Origin: PNAI01 sp964575715 | GTDB lineage: Bacteria; Pseudomonadota; Alphaproteobacteria; Rhizobiales; Xanthobacteraceae | Reading direction: 5' to 3' | NCBI GenBank assembly: GCA_964575715.1 | Contig: CAZNSG010000296.1 | Location: 1 to 38,144, forward strand | DNA length: 38,144 bases | In this document: piece by piece, positions 1-8,872 of the stretch | Layout of the letters: each line of letters opens with the position of its first letter | Position numbering within the stretch: position 1 is the stretch's first letter | Notes under the pieces: model-generated | What the model was told of the DNA's origin: nothing | What the model saw: only the letters and a program-made list of their open reading frames with translations | Databases searched by the model: none | Position numbers and translations under genes: made by a program

Positions 1-389
1 ATCCCGTTGGTCAAGTTGCCGTTGTGGCCGATGGCGAAGCCGCCGCCTTCGAGCTCGGCGCACAGCGGCTGCACGTTGCGCAAGATGGTCTCGCCGGTGG
101 TCGAATAGCGCACATGCCCGACCGCCGACATGCCGGGAAGGCGGTCGATCACCTCGCGGCGGGAGAAGGTGTCGCCGACCAGGCCGAGCCGGCGTTCGGA
201 ATGAAAGCGCTTGCCGTCGAAGGAGACGATGCCGGCGGCTTCCTGGCCGCGATGCTGGAGCGCGTGCAGGCCAAGGGCGGTGATGGCGGCGGCGTCGGGA
301 TGGCCGAAAATGCCGAAAACGCCGCATTCCTCGCGCAGGCGATCAGAGTCGAGGTCGAGCGGTTCAGGCTGGTCCATCGTCTCGTCCAT
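1..389 (-). CDS. purF: Amidophosphoribosyltransferase, N-terminal part (cut by window edge)
   Basis: First committed enzyme of purine synthesis: moves the glutamine amide nitrogen onto PRPP to give phosphoribosylamine, in the cytoplasm. About 129 N-terminal codons are visible. After a short acidic leader the protein reads EECGVFGIFGH; the cysteine is the expected glutaminase nucleophile exposed after propeptide removal. It continues with LHALQHRGQEAAGI and GHVRYSTTGE, both standard for the N-terminal nucleophile glutaminase domain. The ATG at 389 is 13 bases beyond the cvpA stop, and an in-frame ATG at 377 is an alternative. cvpA-purF adjacency is a classic arrangement. The phosphoribosyltransferase domain lies outside the window. 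Confidence 0.96.
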   Translation of the reverse strand, partial: MDETMDQPEPLDLDSDRLREECGVFGIFGHPDAAAITALGLHALQHRGQEAAGIVSFDGKRFHSERRLGLVGDTFSRREVIDRLPGMSAVGHVRYSTTGETILRNVQPLCAELEGGGFAIGHNGNLTNG

Positions 390-402
390 TGGCGCTGGTT
401 TA

Positions 403-1086
403 CTATCGTCTGGTACCCTGGATCAACTGCCGCATGTCGACGCGATCGGAGCGGCCATAGCCGGCTTGTTCATTGCTCGCATTTTCTCCCACTGTCGACC
501 CCCCGCGGTCCGAGCGCTTGCCGAGCGGAGCATCCGGCGTATCCGGTTCGTTGCCCTTCTGCCGACCTTTGAACACCGACGACAACAGGCTCGATATGTA
601 ATTATCCATGTCCTGCGGCAACAGGGTAACGATCCACTTGCCGGTGGACTGCAGCGCTTCGCGGGATTTGGCGTCGCGAACGCCTTCCGGGAGCTTGTTG
701 GCGGGAACAAACCAGGCAAACAGGTAAAACGCCACGACCACGATCAGCAGCCCGCGCCCGAGCCCGAACACGAAACCGAGCGTGCGATCGAGCGCGCCGA
801 TGCGGCTATCGAGCACCAGGTTGGAGATCCGTGAGGTGAGGATGGAGGCAATGAGCAGGATCAGCAGGAAGATGCCAAGAATCGCCGCGATTTTTGCAAG
901 CGTTCCGGTGCCGATGTTGGCCTCGGCGATGGGCAGCGCCTTTTCATAGAGCAGTACCGTCGCGACCGCTGCCGCCGCCCAAGCCGCCACCGATAGCACC
1001 TCACGCATGAACCCGCGAATCATGGCGAGTATGCCCGAGACGACCATGATGGCGAGTAGCAAAAGATCGAGCCAGGTGATGGGCAT
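403..1086 (-). CDS. cvpA: CvpA family membrane protein (colicin V production protein)
   Basis: 227-residue inner-membrane protein. It begins MPITWLDLLLLAIMVVSG and has about four hydrophobic segments (roughly residues 4-22, 27-46, 64-84 and 105-125), followed by a polar cytoplasmic tail rich in Asp, Gly and Ser. The RGFMREVLS stretch after the first segment and the GLGRGLLIV stretch near the fourth are typical of CvpA. The family is linked to envelope integrity; the exact molecular role is unsettled. It lies 13 bases upstream of purF. In relatives radA usually precedes it directly, but here a 3-kb insertion with a serpin gene separates the two. Confidence 0.93.
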   Translation of the reverse strand: MPITWLDLLLLAIMVVSGILAMIRGFMREVLSVAAWAAAAVATVLLYEKALPIAEANIGTGTLAKIAAILGIFLLILLIASILTSRISNLVLDSRIGALDRTLGFVFGLGRGLLIVVVAFYLFAWFVPANKLPEGVRDAKSREALQSTGKWIVTLLPQDMDNYISSLLSSVFKGRQKGNEPDTPDAPLGKRSDRGGSTVGENASNEQAGYGRSDRVDMRQLIQGTRR

Positions 1087-1104
1087 GGGTGTCGCTGGTT
1101 CCGG

Positions 1105-1228
1105 CTAGAGCCACGTCGGCCTGGGTGGAATCAGAGCCGGACTCTAGCTTTTGTTTGAGCATGATCCCGAAAACCGGTTCCCACCCCCGGATCACGTCCG
1201 TGGGCAGGCTTTTTCGGGATCACGCTCT
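1105..1228. repeat. Intergenic palindromic repeat, copy 1
   Basis: Bipartite element: a CTAGAGCC...ACTCTAG inverted repeat, then CTTTTGTTTGAGCATGATC and an ACCGGTTCCCAC core, ending GGGATCACGCTCT. The same layout occurs in reverse at 11478-11579 and as a decayed remnant near 2888-2960. It resembles widespread Rhizobiales intergenic repeats; no coding function is apparent. Confidence 0.75.
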
Positions 1229-1529
1229 GTTGCCTACCGGTCCAGGCCGACCGGTCGAATCGAACGCCACTGACGCTTCACCTATGTTTGCGCAGGCTGC
1301 TAACGGGCAAGTCCCCGTGATCTATGGTCCAACAGATTAATTTATTGGTAGCCTTCTCGCCCCGTGTATAGCGCTCTGGGGTGGTGGCGTCACCCTTCCT
1401 GTCAATCCGGCAGGCATTTTCCGCTCGCCTTGGCGGGAGCCACGTTTTTGCCCGGGAGCAATCTTCGAACCGCCAGTTTGCTGCGGTCGATTGGGGTGCT
1501 GGGCACATGAACGGCCTTTGGAGGCGGTG
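1229..1529 (+). promoter_or_regulatory. Serpin upstream region with a possible promoter
   Basis: About 300 bases without a credible gene between the repeat and the serpin start. TTGGTA at 1345-1350 and TATAGC at 1367-1372, 16 bases apart, could form a sigma-70-like promoter for the serpin, giving a leader of about 150 bases. The strong GGAGG at 1520-1524 fixes the serpin start. The promoter is a weak match. Confidence 0.25.
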
Positions 1530-2861
1530 ATGGGTGCACGAAAAGTCTCTCTCCCCGGCATAGCGGCGGTGCTGCTCATCGGTGCGATCGCGGGTGCCTC
1601 GGCGCAGGAGCAGGCCGTGACTGCGGCCTACAATGCCTCCGGCCAGGCGTTGTTTCGGCAGTTCGCGACCCGGACCGGCAATTTTGTGTTCTCGCCCTAT
1701 TCGATCGGCACCGCCATGGCGATGGCGCTTTCGGGCGCGCGCAGCGTGACAGCGACCGAGATGGCGGAAGCGCTCAAGCACCGCTTGTCGCGGAACGAAA
1801 TCGATGCTGCCAATGCCAAGTTGCTGGCCACGCTCAACGGTTACGACAAGAGTTCCGTCCAACCGATTTGTCCCGCCAGCATGAAACTCGATGGCGAACG
1901 ATGCACGTTCGATTCGGGAATCGATCGATGTCCGCCTGCTTCGCGGCGGGAGGGCGGGATTTGCGTGGCAGTGCCGAAAGTGCTGCCGTGGGCGAAGGTT
2001 ATGGCGGCCAATGCGTTGATGCTGCCCAAGAGAACCGATGCGATCTCATTTGGTTATGTCGATCTGCTGAAGGAGAAGTATCAAGCCGAAGTGTTCCGGG
2101 GCGCCGGGCTTGAGGAGATCAACGGCTGGGTCAAGCGCAAGACCGAAGGCAAGATCGAGAAATTGATCGAGCGGCTTGAACCCGACTTCGCCGCCGTTCT
2201 GCTCAATGCCATCTATTTCAAGGCAGCATGGGCGGTGCCCTACAACAAGCAGGCGACGACGGAGGCCGCCTTCAATCTCTCCCGTGCCCGCCAGGTGCAG
2301 GTGCCGACCATGCGCCAGCGCGGGCGCCATGCGCTGGTGACGCGCGACGGTTACCGGGCCATTCGTCTGCCCTATGGGGTGCGGTCGCTCGGCATGATCG
2401 TTGTATTGCCGAACGAGCTGGAGGGGCTCGCCGACGCCAGCCGGCGGCTCGACGAGCAGGAGCTTGCAGCCATGCTGACCGCGCTACGCACTGCACCGAA
2501 CGAAATGGTCGCGCTCGCACTGCCGCGCTTTAAGACGGCGTTCAAGGTGGATTTGAAAGGGGCCTTTCAGCAGCAGGGGATGGCGCTGGCATTTTCGCGC
2601 GAGCAGGCGGATTTCAGCGGCATGACCGGGCAGCCGGTGCCGAAGCAGCGCCTGGCGATCGGGCAGATCGCCCATGCCGCCGTCATCGACGTGCAGGAGG
2701 AGGGTACGGAAGCGGCGGCGGCGACCTCGATCGGCATGTCGTTCACCAGTATGCCGCCGCGGGCGGTGGAGTTCTTGGTTGACCGGCCGTTTCTGTTTTA
2801 CATCGTCGACGATGCGAGCGGCGCGATCCTGTTCCAGGGCCGCATCATCGACCCGCGGTAG
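1530..2861 (+). CDS. Secreted serpin with a four-cysteine insert
   Basis: 443-residue serpin family protein. The ATG at 1530 was chosen over the in-frame start at 1491 because GGAGG lies 5 bases upstream and a clean signal peptide follows (hydrophobic GIAAVLLIGAIAGASA, cleavage near residue 25). Serpin marks: NFVFSPYSIGTAMAMALSGA near 51-70, INGWVKRKTEGKI, VLLNAIYFKAAW, and the C-terminal FLVDRPFLFYIVDD. The reactive loop hinge EEGTEAAAAT near 390-399 has the Gly, Thr and small-residue run expected of inhibitory serpins; counting 17 residues puts P1 near Thr406, so target specificity is unclear. Odd: residues 114-145 hold two C-x10-C units, probably disulfide loops. Likely periplasmic or exported. 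It is plus strand between radA and cvpA, against their direction. Confidence 0.9.
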   Translation: MGARKVSLPGIAAVLLIGAIAGASAQEQAVTAAYNASGQALFRQFATRTGNFVFSPYSIGTAMAMALSGARSVTATEMAEALKHRLSRNEIDAANAKLLATLNGYDKSSVQPICPASMKLDGERCTFDSGIDRCPPASRREGGICVAVPKVLPWAKVMAANALMLPKRTDAISFGYVDLLKEKYQAEVFRGAGLEEINGWVKRKTEGKIEKLIERLEPDFAAVLLNAIYFKAAWAVPYNKQATTEAAFNLSRARQVQVPTMRQRGRHALVTRDGYRAIRLPYGVRSLGMIVVLPNELEGLADASRRLDEQELAAMLTALRTAPNEMVALALPRFKTAFKVDLKGAFQQQGMALAFSREQADFSGMTGQPVPKQRLAIGQIAHAAVIDVQEEGTEAAAATSIGMSFTSMPPRAVEFLVDRPFLFYIVDDASGAILFQGRIIDPR

Positions 2862-2887
2862 AGTCTGGCCGATCTTGCGAGAATGAT

Positions 2888-2960
2888 TCAGAGGCTGACT
2901 CCAGCTTTTTGTTTGCGCTCGATTTTTTCCGAAACGGTGCCCACTTTCGCGGTTTGTGTC
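2888..2960. repeat. Decayed copy of the intergenic repeat
   Basis: The order GACTCCAGCTTTTTGTTTG, TTTTTTCCGAAAC, GGTGCCCACTTT parallels the 1105-1228 element with several substitutions. It lies between the serpin stop and the next gene. If the next ORF were read from its earliest ATG at 2883, this repeat would be its N-terminus, which argues for the later start. Confidence 0.5.
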
Positions 2961-3038
2961 GGAAGACGCTTGTTGCGTCCAATATTGCGGCTCACCATGC
3001 GGCCAAGTTCGGCTTTGAGTCGGCGGGCGGGGGCAACC

Positions 3039-3860
3039 ATGGCGGCGGGCGCAAAAATTCCCATTATTGACACAGCGGTGCTGGCCTGGCGCGATGCGTT
3101 CCGGGCGATCAACGCGATGCCGGCCGTCGCGGGCATCGCATTCGTGATCACGGTCATCCTTGCGGTGCCGACCCTGTTTATCTTTTCCGATCCAGTCGCG
3201 GCCAAACCCAGCGTGGGTTCGCACGTCGTAAGCTTCGTGTTGAGCGTCATTCAGGCATTCCTGATTGCGCCATTGGCAATCGCGGTGCACCGCTTCGTGC
3301 TGCTTGGCGAAGTGACGGGTGGCTATTCGATCAATCCGTCCAGCCCGCGCTATCTGCGTTTTGTAACGTTCTCGCTGGTGATCATATTGATCTACACCGT
3401 GCCCGGCTGGATTGCTGATATGATTCACTCTCCACTGCCGAGCGACTCCACGGACCCGGCGGAGAGTCTGCGATATGCGGCTTACAGTCTCCTCATGATA
3501 TTCCTCATCATAATCCCCATCACCATCGTGGTTCTGCGCCGGCTTATCTTGTTTCCGGCCATCGCCGTCGATGCGCTGGGAGCGAACTGGAGCAATGCGC
3601 GGAAGGACACCAAGGGCCATACTTGGCGCGTCGCCTTTGTTTTCGTATGCACGTCGATTCCGTTGATGGTTCTGAGCTTGCCATTCATTTGGCCGCTCGA
3701 CCTGTCGTCAAAACCGAGTGAATTCAATTTGAGCCCCTTCTTGATATTCAGCACCATCATAGCGGTTCCCACCGTATGTGCCTTCGCGGCGGCGGCTTCG
3801 CATCTGTTCCGGGGGCTGGCCGACAATCTGGCGCGGCCGCCGGGGTCTGCGGTTGCCTGA
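3039..3860 (+). CDS. Multispanning membrane protein of unknown function
   Basis: 273 residues with about six hydrophobic segments (approximate starts at residues 30, 65, 105, 145, 195 and 230) separated by short polar loops. I do not recognise a named family; the pattern (short cytosolic N-terminus, a WRDAFRAINAMP stretch before the first helix, a long paired helix around LLMIFLIIIPITIVVLRRL) resembles uncharacterised alphaproteobacterial membrane proteins. The ATG at 3039 follows a G-rich GGGCGGGGG stretch; the upstream 52 codons are encoded largely by a degraded repeat and are probably not translated. It follows the serpin by 177 bases in the same direction, so co-transcription is possible but not shown. 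Confidence 0.72.
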   Translation: MAAGAKIPIIDTAVLAWRDAFRAINAMPAVAGIAFVITVILAVPTLFIFSDPVAAKPSVGSHVVSFVLSVIQAFLIAPLAIAVHRFVLLGEVTGGYSINPSSPRYLRFVTFSLVIILIYTVPGWIADMIHSPLPSDSTDPAESLRYAAYSLLMIFLIIIPITIVVLRRLILFPAIAVDALGANWSNARKDTKGHTWRVAFVFVCTSIPLMVLSLPFIWPLDLSSKPSEFNLSPFLIFSTIIAVPTVCAFAAAASHLFRGLADNLARPPGSAVA

Positions 3861-3933
3861 AGTCTTAAAGTATTGATTCAAGTGTTGGCTGGCGCGCATT
3901 CTACGCGTGTGGAATTTGTTCAACGATCCGCTT

Positions 3934-4081
3934 GTCCCCGCGAAAGCGGGGACCTAGGGCTGAGATTGCAAGCATTCATTATCTGGATTCCCGCTTACGC
4001 GGGAATGAGCGGAGTTTAGATACCGTTCAACGGGCTGCGCCCTCATGTTTTGAATCAAGTCCCGTTCATGTCTTGATTCAA
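3934..4081. repeat. Cluster of hairpins between convergent genes
   Basis: Three perfect stems: 3934-3941/3946-3953 (GTCCCCGC, loop GAAA), 3987-3994/3999-4006 (ATTCCCGC, loop TTAC), and 4050-4059/4072-4081 (TTGAATCAAG, 12-base loop). The first two are of a type often repeated in Rhizobiales genomes. The region separates the plus-strand membrane gene from radA, so it may end transcripts from both sides, although no clear T-run follows. Confidence 0.65.
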
Positions 4082-4090
4082 GTGCCGCCG

Positions 4091-5482
4091 TTAAGTGCCG
4101 GTGCGGCGCGCCTTGCCGCCGCGCTCCGCGATGTCGGCCACAAGGGTTGCCAGCATGCCGACGGGATTGAGCGCGATACCGGGCTCGGCGGCCTCGCGCG
4201 CGGCTTCCGGGACAATGGCGCGGGTGAAGCCGAGTTTCTGCGCTTCCTTGAGGCGGGCCGCGGTTTGCGCCACCGGCCGGATCGCGCCGGAGAGCGACAC
4301 TTCGCCGAAATAAACTGCATCTGCGGGCAGCGGTGAGCGGGCGAGCGAGGAGACGAGCGCTGCTGCTGCGGCAAGATCGGCGGCGGGCTCGACGATGCGC
4401 AAGCCGCCCGCGACATTGAGATAGACGTCGTGGCCGGAAAGCCGCACGCCGCAATGGGCTTCGAGCACGGCGATCACCATGGCGAGGCGGTTTTGATCCC
4501 AGCCGACCACGGCGCGGCGCGGCGTTCCTAAGGCAGTCGGGGCAACCAAGGCCTGGATTTCCACCAGCAGCGGACGGGTGCCTTCGATGCCGGCGAACAC
4601 GGCGGTGCCGGGAGAACCGAGATCGCGCTCGGAGAGGAACAATTCGGAGGGGTTTGCCACTTCGCTAAGCCCCGTACCGGTCATTTCAAATACGCCGATT
4701 TCGTCGGTCGGGCCAAAGCGGTTCTTCACCGCCCGCAGAATGCGGAACTGATGCGAACCCTCGCCCTCGAACGAGAGCACCGCATCCACCATGTGCTCGA
4801 CCACGCGGGGACCAGCGATCTGGCCGTCCTTGGTCACGTGGCCGACCAGGATCACGGCGGTGCCCGAGCGCTTGGCGAAGCGGATGAGCGTCGCGGCGCT
4901 GCCGCGCACTTGCGTCACGGTGCCGGGGGCGGCCTCCACCGTATCGGTCCACATGGTCTGGATCGAATCGATCACGACCAGGCGCGGCGGCTTGCCTTCT
5001 GCGAGCGTTGCGACGATGTCTTCCACCGAAGTCTCGGCGGCGAGCTCGACCGCCGTGCCGCCTAAGCCCAGCCGTTCGGCGCGCAGGCGCACCTGCGCCA
5101 CAGCTTCTTCGCCGGAGATATAAACCGCGCGATGGTCTTCGCGGCCGAGCGCAGCCGCGACCTGAATCAGCAGCGTCGATTTGCCGATGCCGTGGTCGCC
5201 GCCGACGAGCAGCACCGAGCCGCGCACAAAGCCGCCGCCGGTGACGCGATCGAATTCGGGCAGGCCCGACGGGAGGCGAGGGGCCTCGTGCGCCTCGCCG
5301 GCAAGCGGCTCAAGCGCGAACAGCCGGCCCTTGCGGGCGCTGCGTCCGGGACCGGCCGGGCGCGCGGTCTCGCCTTCTTCAACAAGCGTGTTCCAAGCGC
5401 CGCAGGCCTCGCATTTGCCCTGCCAGCGGCTCTGGGCCGCCCCGCAGCTCTGGCAGATGAAAGTAGGGTTGTGGCGCGCCAT
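4091..5482 (-). CDS. radA: DNA repair protein RadA
   Basis: 463 residues, the usual RadA length. It is a RecA-like ATPase that promotes branch migration during recombinational repair. Domains in order: N-terminal C4 zinc finger (Cys 10, 13, 24, 27), ATPase core with Walker A GGDHGIGKST at 94-103 and Walker B LVVIDSIQTMW, the RadA-specific KNRFG motif, and a C-terminal Lon-like domain (GGLRIVEPAADLAAAAAL, SGAIRPV). The start at 5482 gives MARHNPTFICQSCG, matching the family; an ATG two codons upstream is equally possible. The ORF extends to 5563, but those extra codons come from a 15-bp tandem repeat and are unlikely to be translated. alr lies upstream in the same direction. Confidence 0.96.
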   Translation of the reverse strand: MARHNPTFICQSCGAAQSRWQGKCEACGAWNTLVEEGETARPAGPGRSARKGRLFALEPLAGEAHEAPRLPSGLPEFDRVTGGGFVRGSVLLVGGDHGIGKSTLLIQVAAALGREDHRAVYISGEEAVAQVRLRAERLGLGGTAVELAAETSVEDIVATLAEGKPPRLVVIDSIQTMWTDTVEAAPGTVTQVRGSAATLIRFAKRSGTAVILVGHVTKDGQIAGPRVVEHMVDAVLSFEGEGSHQFRILRAVKNRFGPTDEIGVFEMTGTGLSEVANPSELFLSERDLGSPGTAVFAGIEGTRPLLVEIQALVAPTALGTPRRAVVGWDQNRLAMVIAVLEAHCGVRLSGHDVYLNVAGGLRIVEPAADLAAAAALVSSLARSPLPADAVYFGEVSLSGAIRPVAQTAARLKEAQKLGFTRAIVPEAAREAAEPGIALNPVGMLATLVADIAERGGKARRTGT

Positions 5483-5518
5483 GGTCATATATCTAACGAC
5501 GATATTCAGCCGGTCCAG

Positions 5519-5590
5519 GTCTAACTGATCCTGTTCTAACTGAACCAAGTCTAGCTGAACCAAGTCTAGCTGATCCAGGTCCGGCTGTAG
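5519..5590. repeat. 15-bp tandem repeat over the alr stop codon
   Basis: About four and a half units of 14-16 bp with consensus GTCTAGCTGAACCAA (plus strand), best seen at 5549-5563 and 5564-5578. On the minus strand each unit carries a TAG in the alr frame, and the genuine alr stop at 5566-5568 lies in one of them. It looks like local expansion of the alr 3' end. Confidence 0.8.
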
Positions 5591-6672
5591 CGGTGGCCTA
5601 AGTGGGTGAGCAGTTCATAGCCGATGGTGCCGGCCTGGGCCGCCACTTGGTCGAGCGAGAGCGCGCCGCCGATCAGCGTGGCGAAATCGCCGCGATGCAC
5701 CGCCCCTGGCGGAAGATCGGTCACATCGACCGCGAACAAATCCATGGAGACGCGCCCGACAATCGGGCAGCGGCTGTGCGCGATCAAAACCTGCCGCCCC
5801 GGTTCGGCTGCGGCGCGCGGATAGCCGTCGGCATAGCCGGCAGCAATAATCGCCAGACGAGTGTCGCGCTTGGCGGTCCAGGTCGCGCCGTAGCCGACGG
5901 TGGCACCAAGCGCGAGATCGCGAATCTGCAGGACGCGGGCCTTGAGTTCGACCACGGGCTGCAGCGGATTGCGCGCCCCCGGGGTCGGATTGATGCCATA
6001 GAGCGCGGCTCCGGGCCGGACCAGGTCGCAATGGGCGGCCGACCCAAGGAAGATGCCGGAGGAATTCGCCAGTGACGCCGGAATGCCGCGATAGAGCATG
6101 CGGACTTGGCGGAAGCGCTCGATCTGCTGGGCGTTGAGGGGATGCGCGGGCTCGTCGGAGCAGGCGAAATGACTCATGAGAAGCGTGATGCCGTGATTGC
6201 CGGCGTGGATGCGCGGCGCTATCGCGGCGGCCTCTTCGAGCGAAAGCCCCAGGCGATTCATGCCGGTGTCGACGTGCAGGGCAATGCCGCCGCGCCAGCC
6301 GCTTGCGGCTACAAACTGATCCCATTCGGCCAGCTCGACTGCGTTGTTGATCACCGGCTGGGCAGCGGCCTCCGCGATGGCCGGTCCGGTACCGGCGGAG
6401 TAACCGTTGAGCAGGTAGATTGTGGCATCGCGCGCACGCGCGCGCACGATCCTCGCTTCCGCCAGATGCGCCACAAAGAAGGTCTTGCAGCCGGCGCTCG
6501 CAAGAGTGGCGGTGACCTGGTCGAGGCCGCAGCCGTAGCCGTCGGCCTTGACCACGGCCGCGCATTCGGCGGGCAGCGCGCGGCTTAAAAGCGCGCGGTA
6601 GTTCGCGACGATGGCGGCGAGATCAATGGTGAGGACGCCGCCGGCTTCCTCGGGCGGTGGGCCGGCGGCCAT
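5566..6672 (-). CDS. alr: Alanine racemase
   Basis: PLP enzyme interconverting L- and D-alanine for peptidoglycan. Starting at 6672 it has 368 residues, the normal size. The PLP lysine is K42 in AVVKADGYGCG, the conserved MNRLG arginine is R139, and the opposing catalytic tyrosine is Y261 in VGYGATW. The reading frame stays open upstream to 7188; a start at 6999 (ATG after GAGGGA, 17 bases past the dnaB stop) would add 109 residues, but much of that is encoded by a palindromic repeat at 6730-6850 and looks like low-complexity read-through. The 6672 start has no strong ribosome binding site, so the N-terminus is uncertain. The 3' end runs into a 15-bp tandem repeat. Confidence 0.93.
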   Translation of the reverse strand: MAAGPPPEEAGGVLTIDLAAIVANYRALLSRALPAECAAVVKADGYGCGLDQVTATLASAGCKTFFVAHLAEARIVRARARDATIYLLNGYSAGTGPAIAEAAAQPVINNAVELAEWDQFVAASGWRGGIALHVDTGMNRLGLSLEEAAAIAPRIHAGNHGITLLMSHFACSDEPAHPLNAQQIERFRQVRMLYRGIPASLANSSGIFLGSAAHCDLVRPGAALYGINPTPGARNPLQPVVELKARVLQIRDLALGATVGYGATWTAKRDTRLAIIAAGYADGYPRAAAEPGRQVLIAHSRCPIVGRVSMDLFAVDVTDLPPGAVHRGDFATLIGGALSLDQVAAQAGTIGYELLTHLGHRYSRTWIS

Positions 6673-6729
6673 GGCGGGCGCTCGGGTGTGATCCGTTGGA
6701 ATTGAAGCGGTTGCCACAAAGGTGGCGCG

Positions 6730-6850
6730 CTCCCTCCCCCCCCCTTGCGGGGGAGGGTTGGGGAGGGGGGTGAGCTGTGGGCGCGAAGGAGAATACGCCC
6801 CTCCCGCCTCGCTTTGCTCGGCGACCTCCCCCGCAAGGGGGGAGGTGACG
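6730..6850. repeat. GC-rich palindromic repeat between dnaB and alr
   Basis: The dnaB-alr gap 6673-7016 has no separate gene and holds this element. It has CCCTCC-rich and GGGAGG-rich arms, including a nine-C run at 6736-6744, and a second hairpin CCTCCCCC/GGGGGGAGG around 6825-6845. It is read in frame with alr as a Pro/Gly-rich sequence. Related composite elements occur at 23940-24185 and 25290-25452. Confidence 0.65.
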
Positions 6851-7016
6851 TGAGTATGTGGCACTGTCTGATTCAATCCAGCTGAATTGGATTCTAAGGG
6901 CGGCGAATCCGAGTCCAGCGGATTGGAGCGGTGGGGCGGCATGGGGTGGTTATGGCTGCCCGCGGGCGGCGCGTAAAGCGGTGCTTGTCCGGTACTCATT
7001 CCCTCGACGGGGCGGA

Positions 7017-8525
<1,509 letters not shown>

Positions 8526-8872
8526 GATTCGCGATCTATAGGTCCATGTGTGTCGAATGTTTGAACGCTGGACAGAACGCGGACAAAAAACATCCAGCCG
8601 ACGCTACATTTGTGCGCTAACTACATCTCTGCGCTAACTAAATTTTTGGCGCTACATGGATGAGCGACGCGGCAGGCTGGCAACGCGGCATTCTTCTGCG
8701 CAAACATTTGAGCGTGAAACAGCACTGCGCTGGCGCGGGTGTAGCACCGCGCGCGGCCGATGTGCAGCGCTAGTTTTCTCTTTCCCCGTTTCCCACCGGT
8801 GAGCGAAATAGTTTTTTACAATAGGTCGGAGGTCTTGACCGCTGTGATCCGTGAGAGTCGCGTGCGAAAATT
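8526..8872. promoter_or_regulatory. dnaB upstream region with 17-bp iterons
   Basis: A 347-base gap between the dnaB start and the cfa stop, with no gene I can support. It contains two adjacent 17-bp direct repeats, ACATTTGTGCGCTAACT (8606-8622) and ACATCTCTGCGCTAACT (8623-8639), and a degenerate third at 8640-8655, about 80-130 bases upstream of dnaB. It probably also holds the dnaB promoter, although I cannot place one with confidence. Confidence 0.55.

Noticed and set aside
2484..3620. 378-codon open frame on the minus strand
   Set aside because: Antisense to the serpin end and the membrane protein gene; Arg/His/Asp-rich translation without domain features.
3932..4336. Plus-strand ORF across the hairpin cluster and radA
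   Set aside because: Translates intergenic hairpins and then the radA antisense strand.
5483..5563. N-terminal extension of RadA
   Set aside because: Encoded by a 15-bp tandem repeat; the zinc finger would normally lie about ten residues from the N-terminus.
8606..8655. Possible CRISPR array
   Set aside because: The repeats are directly adjacent with no spacers, and there are too few of them; they are tandem iterons.
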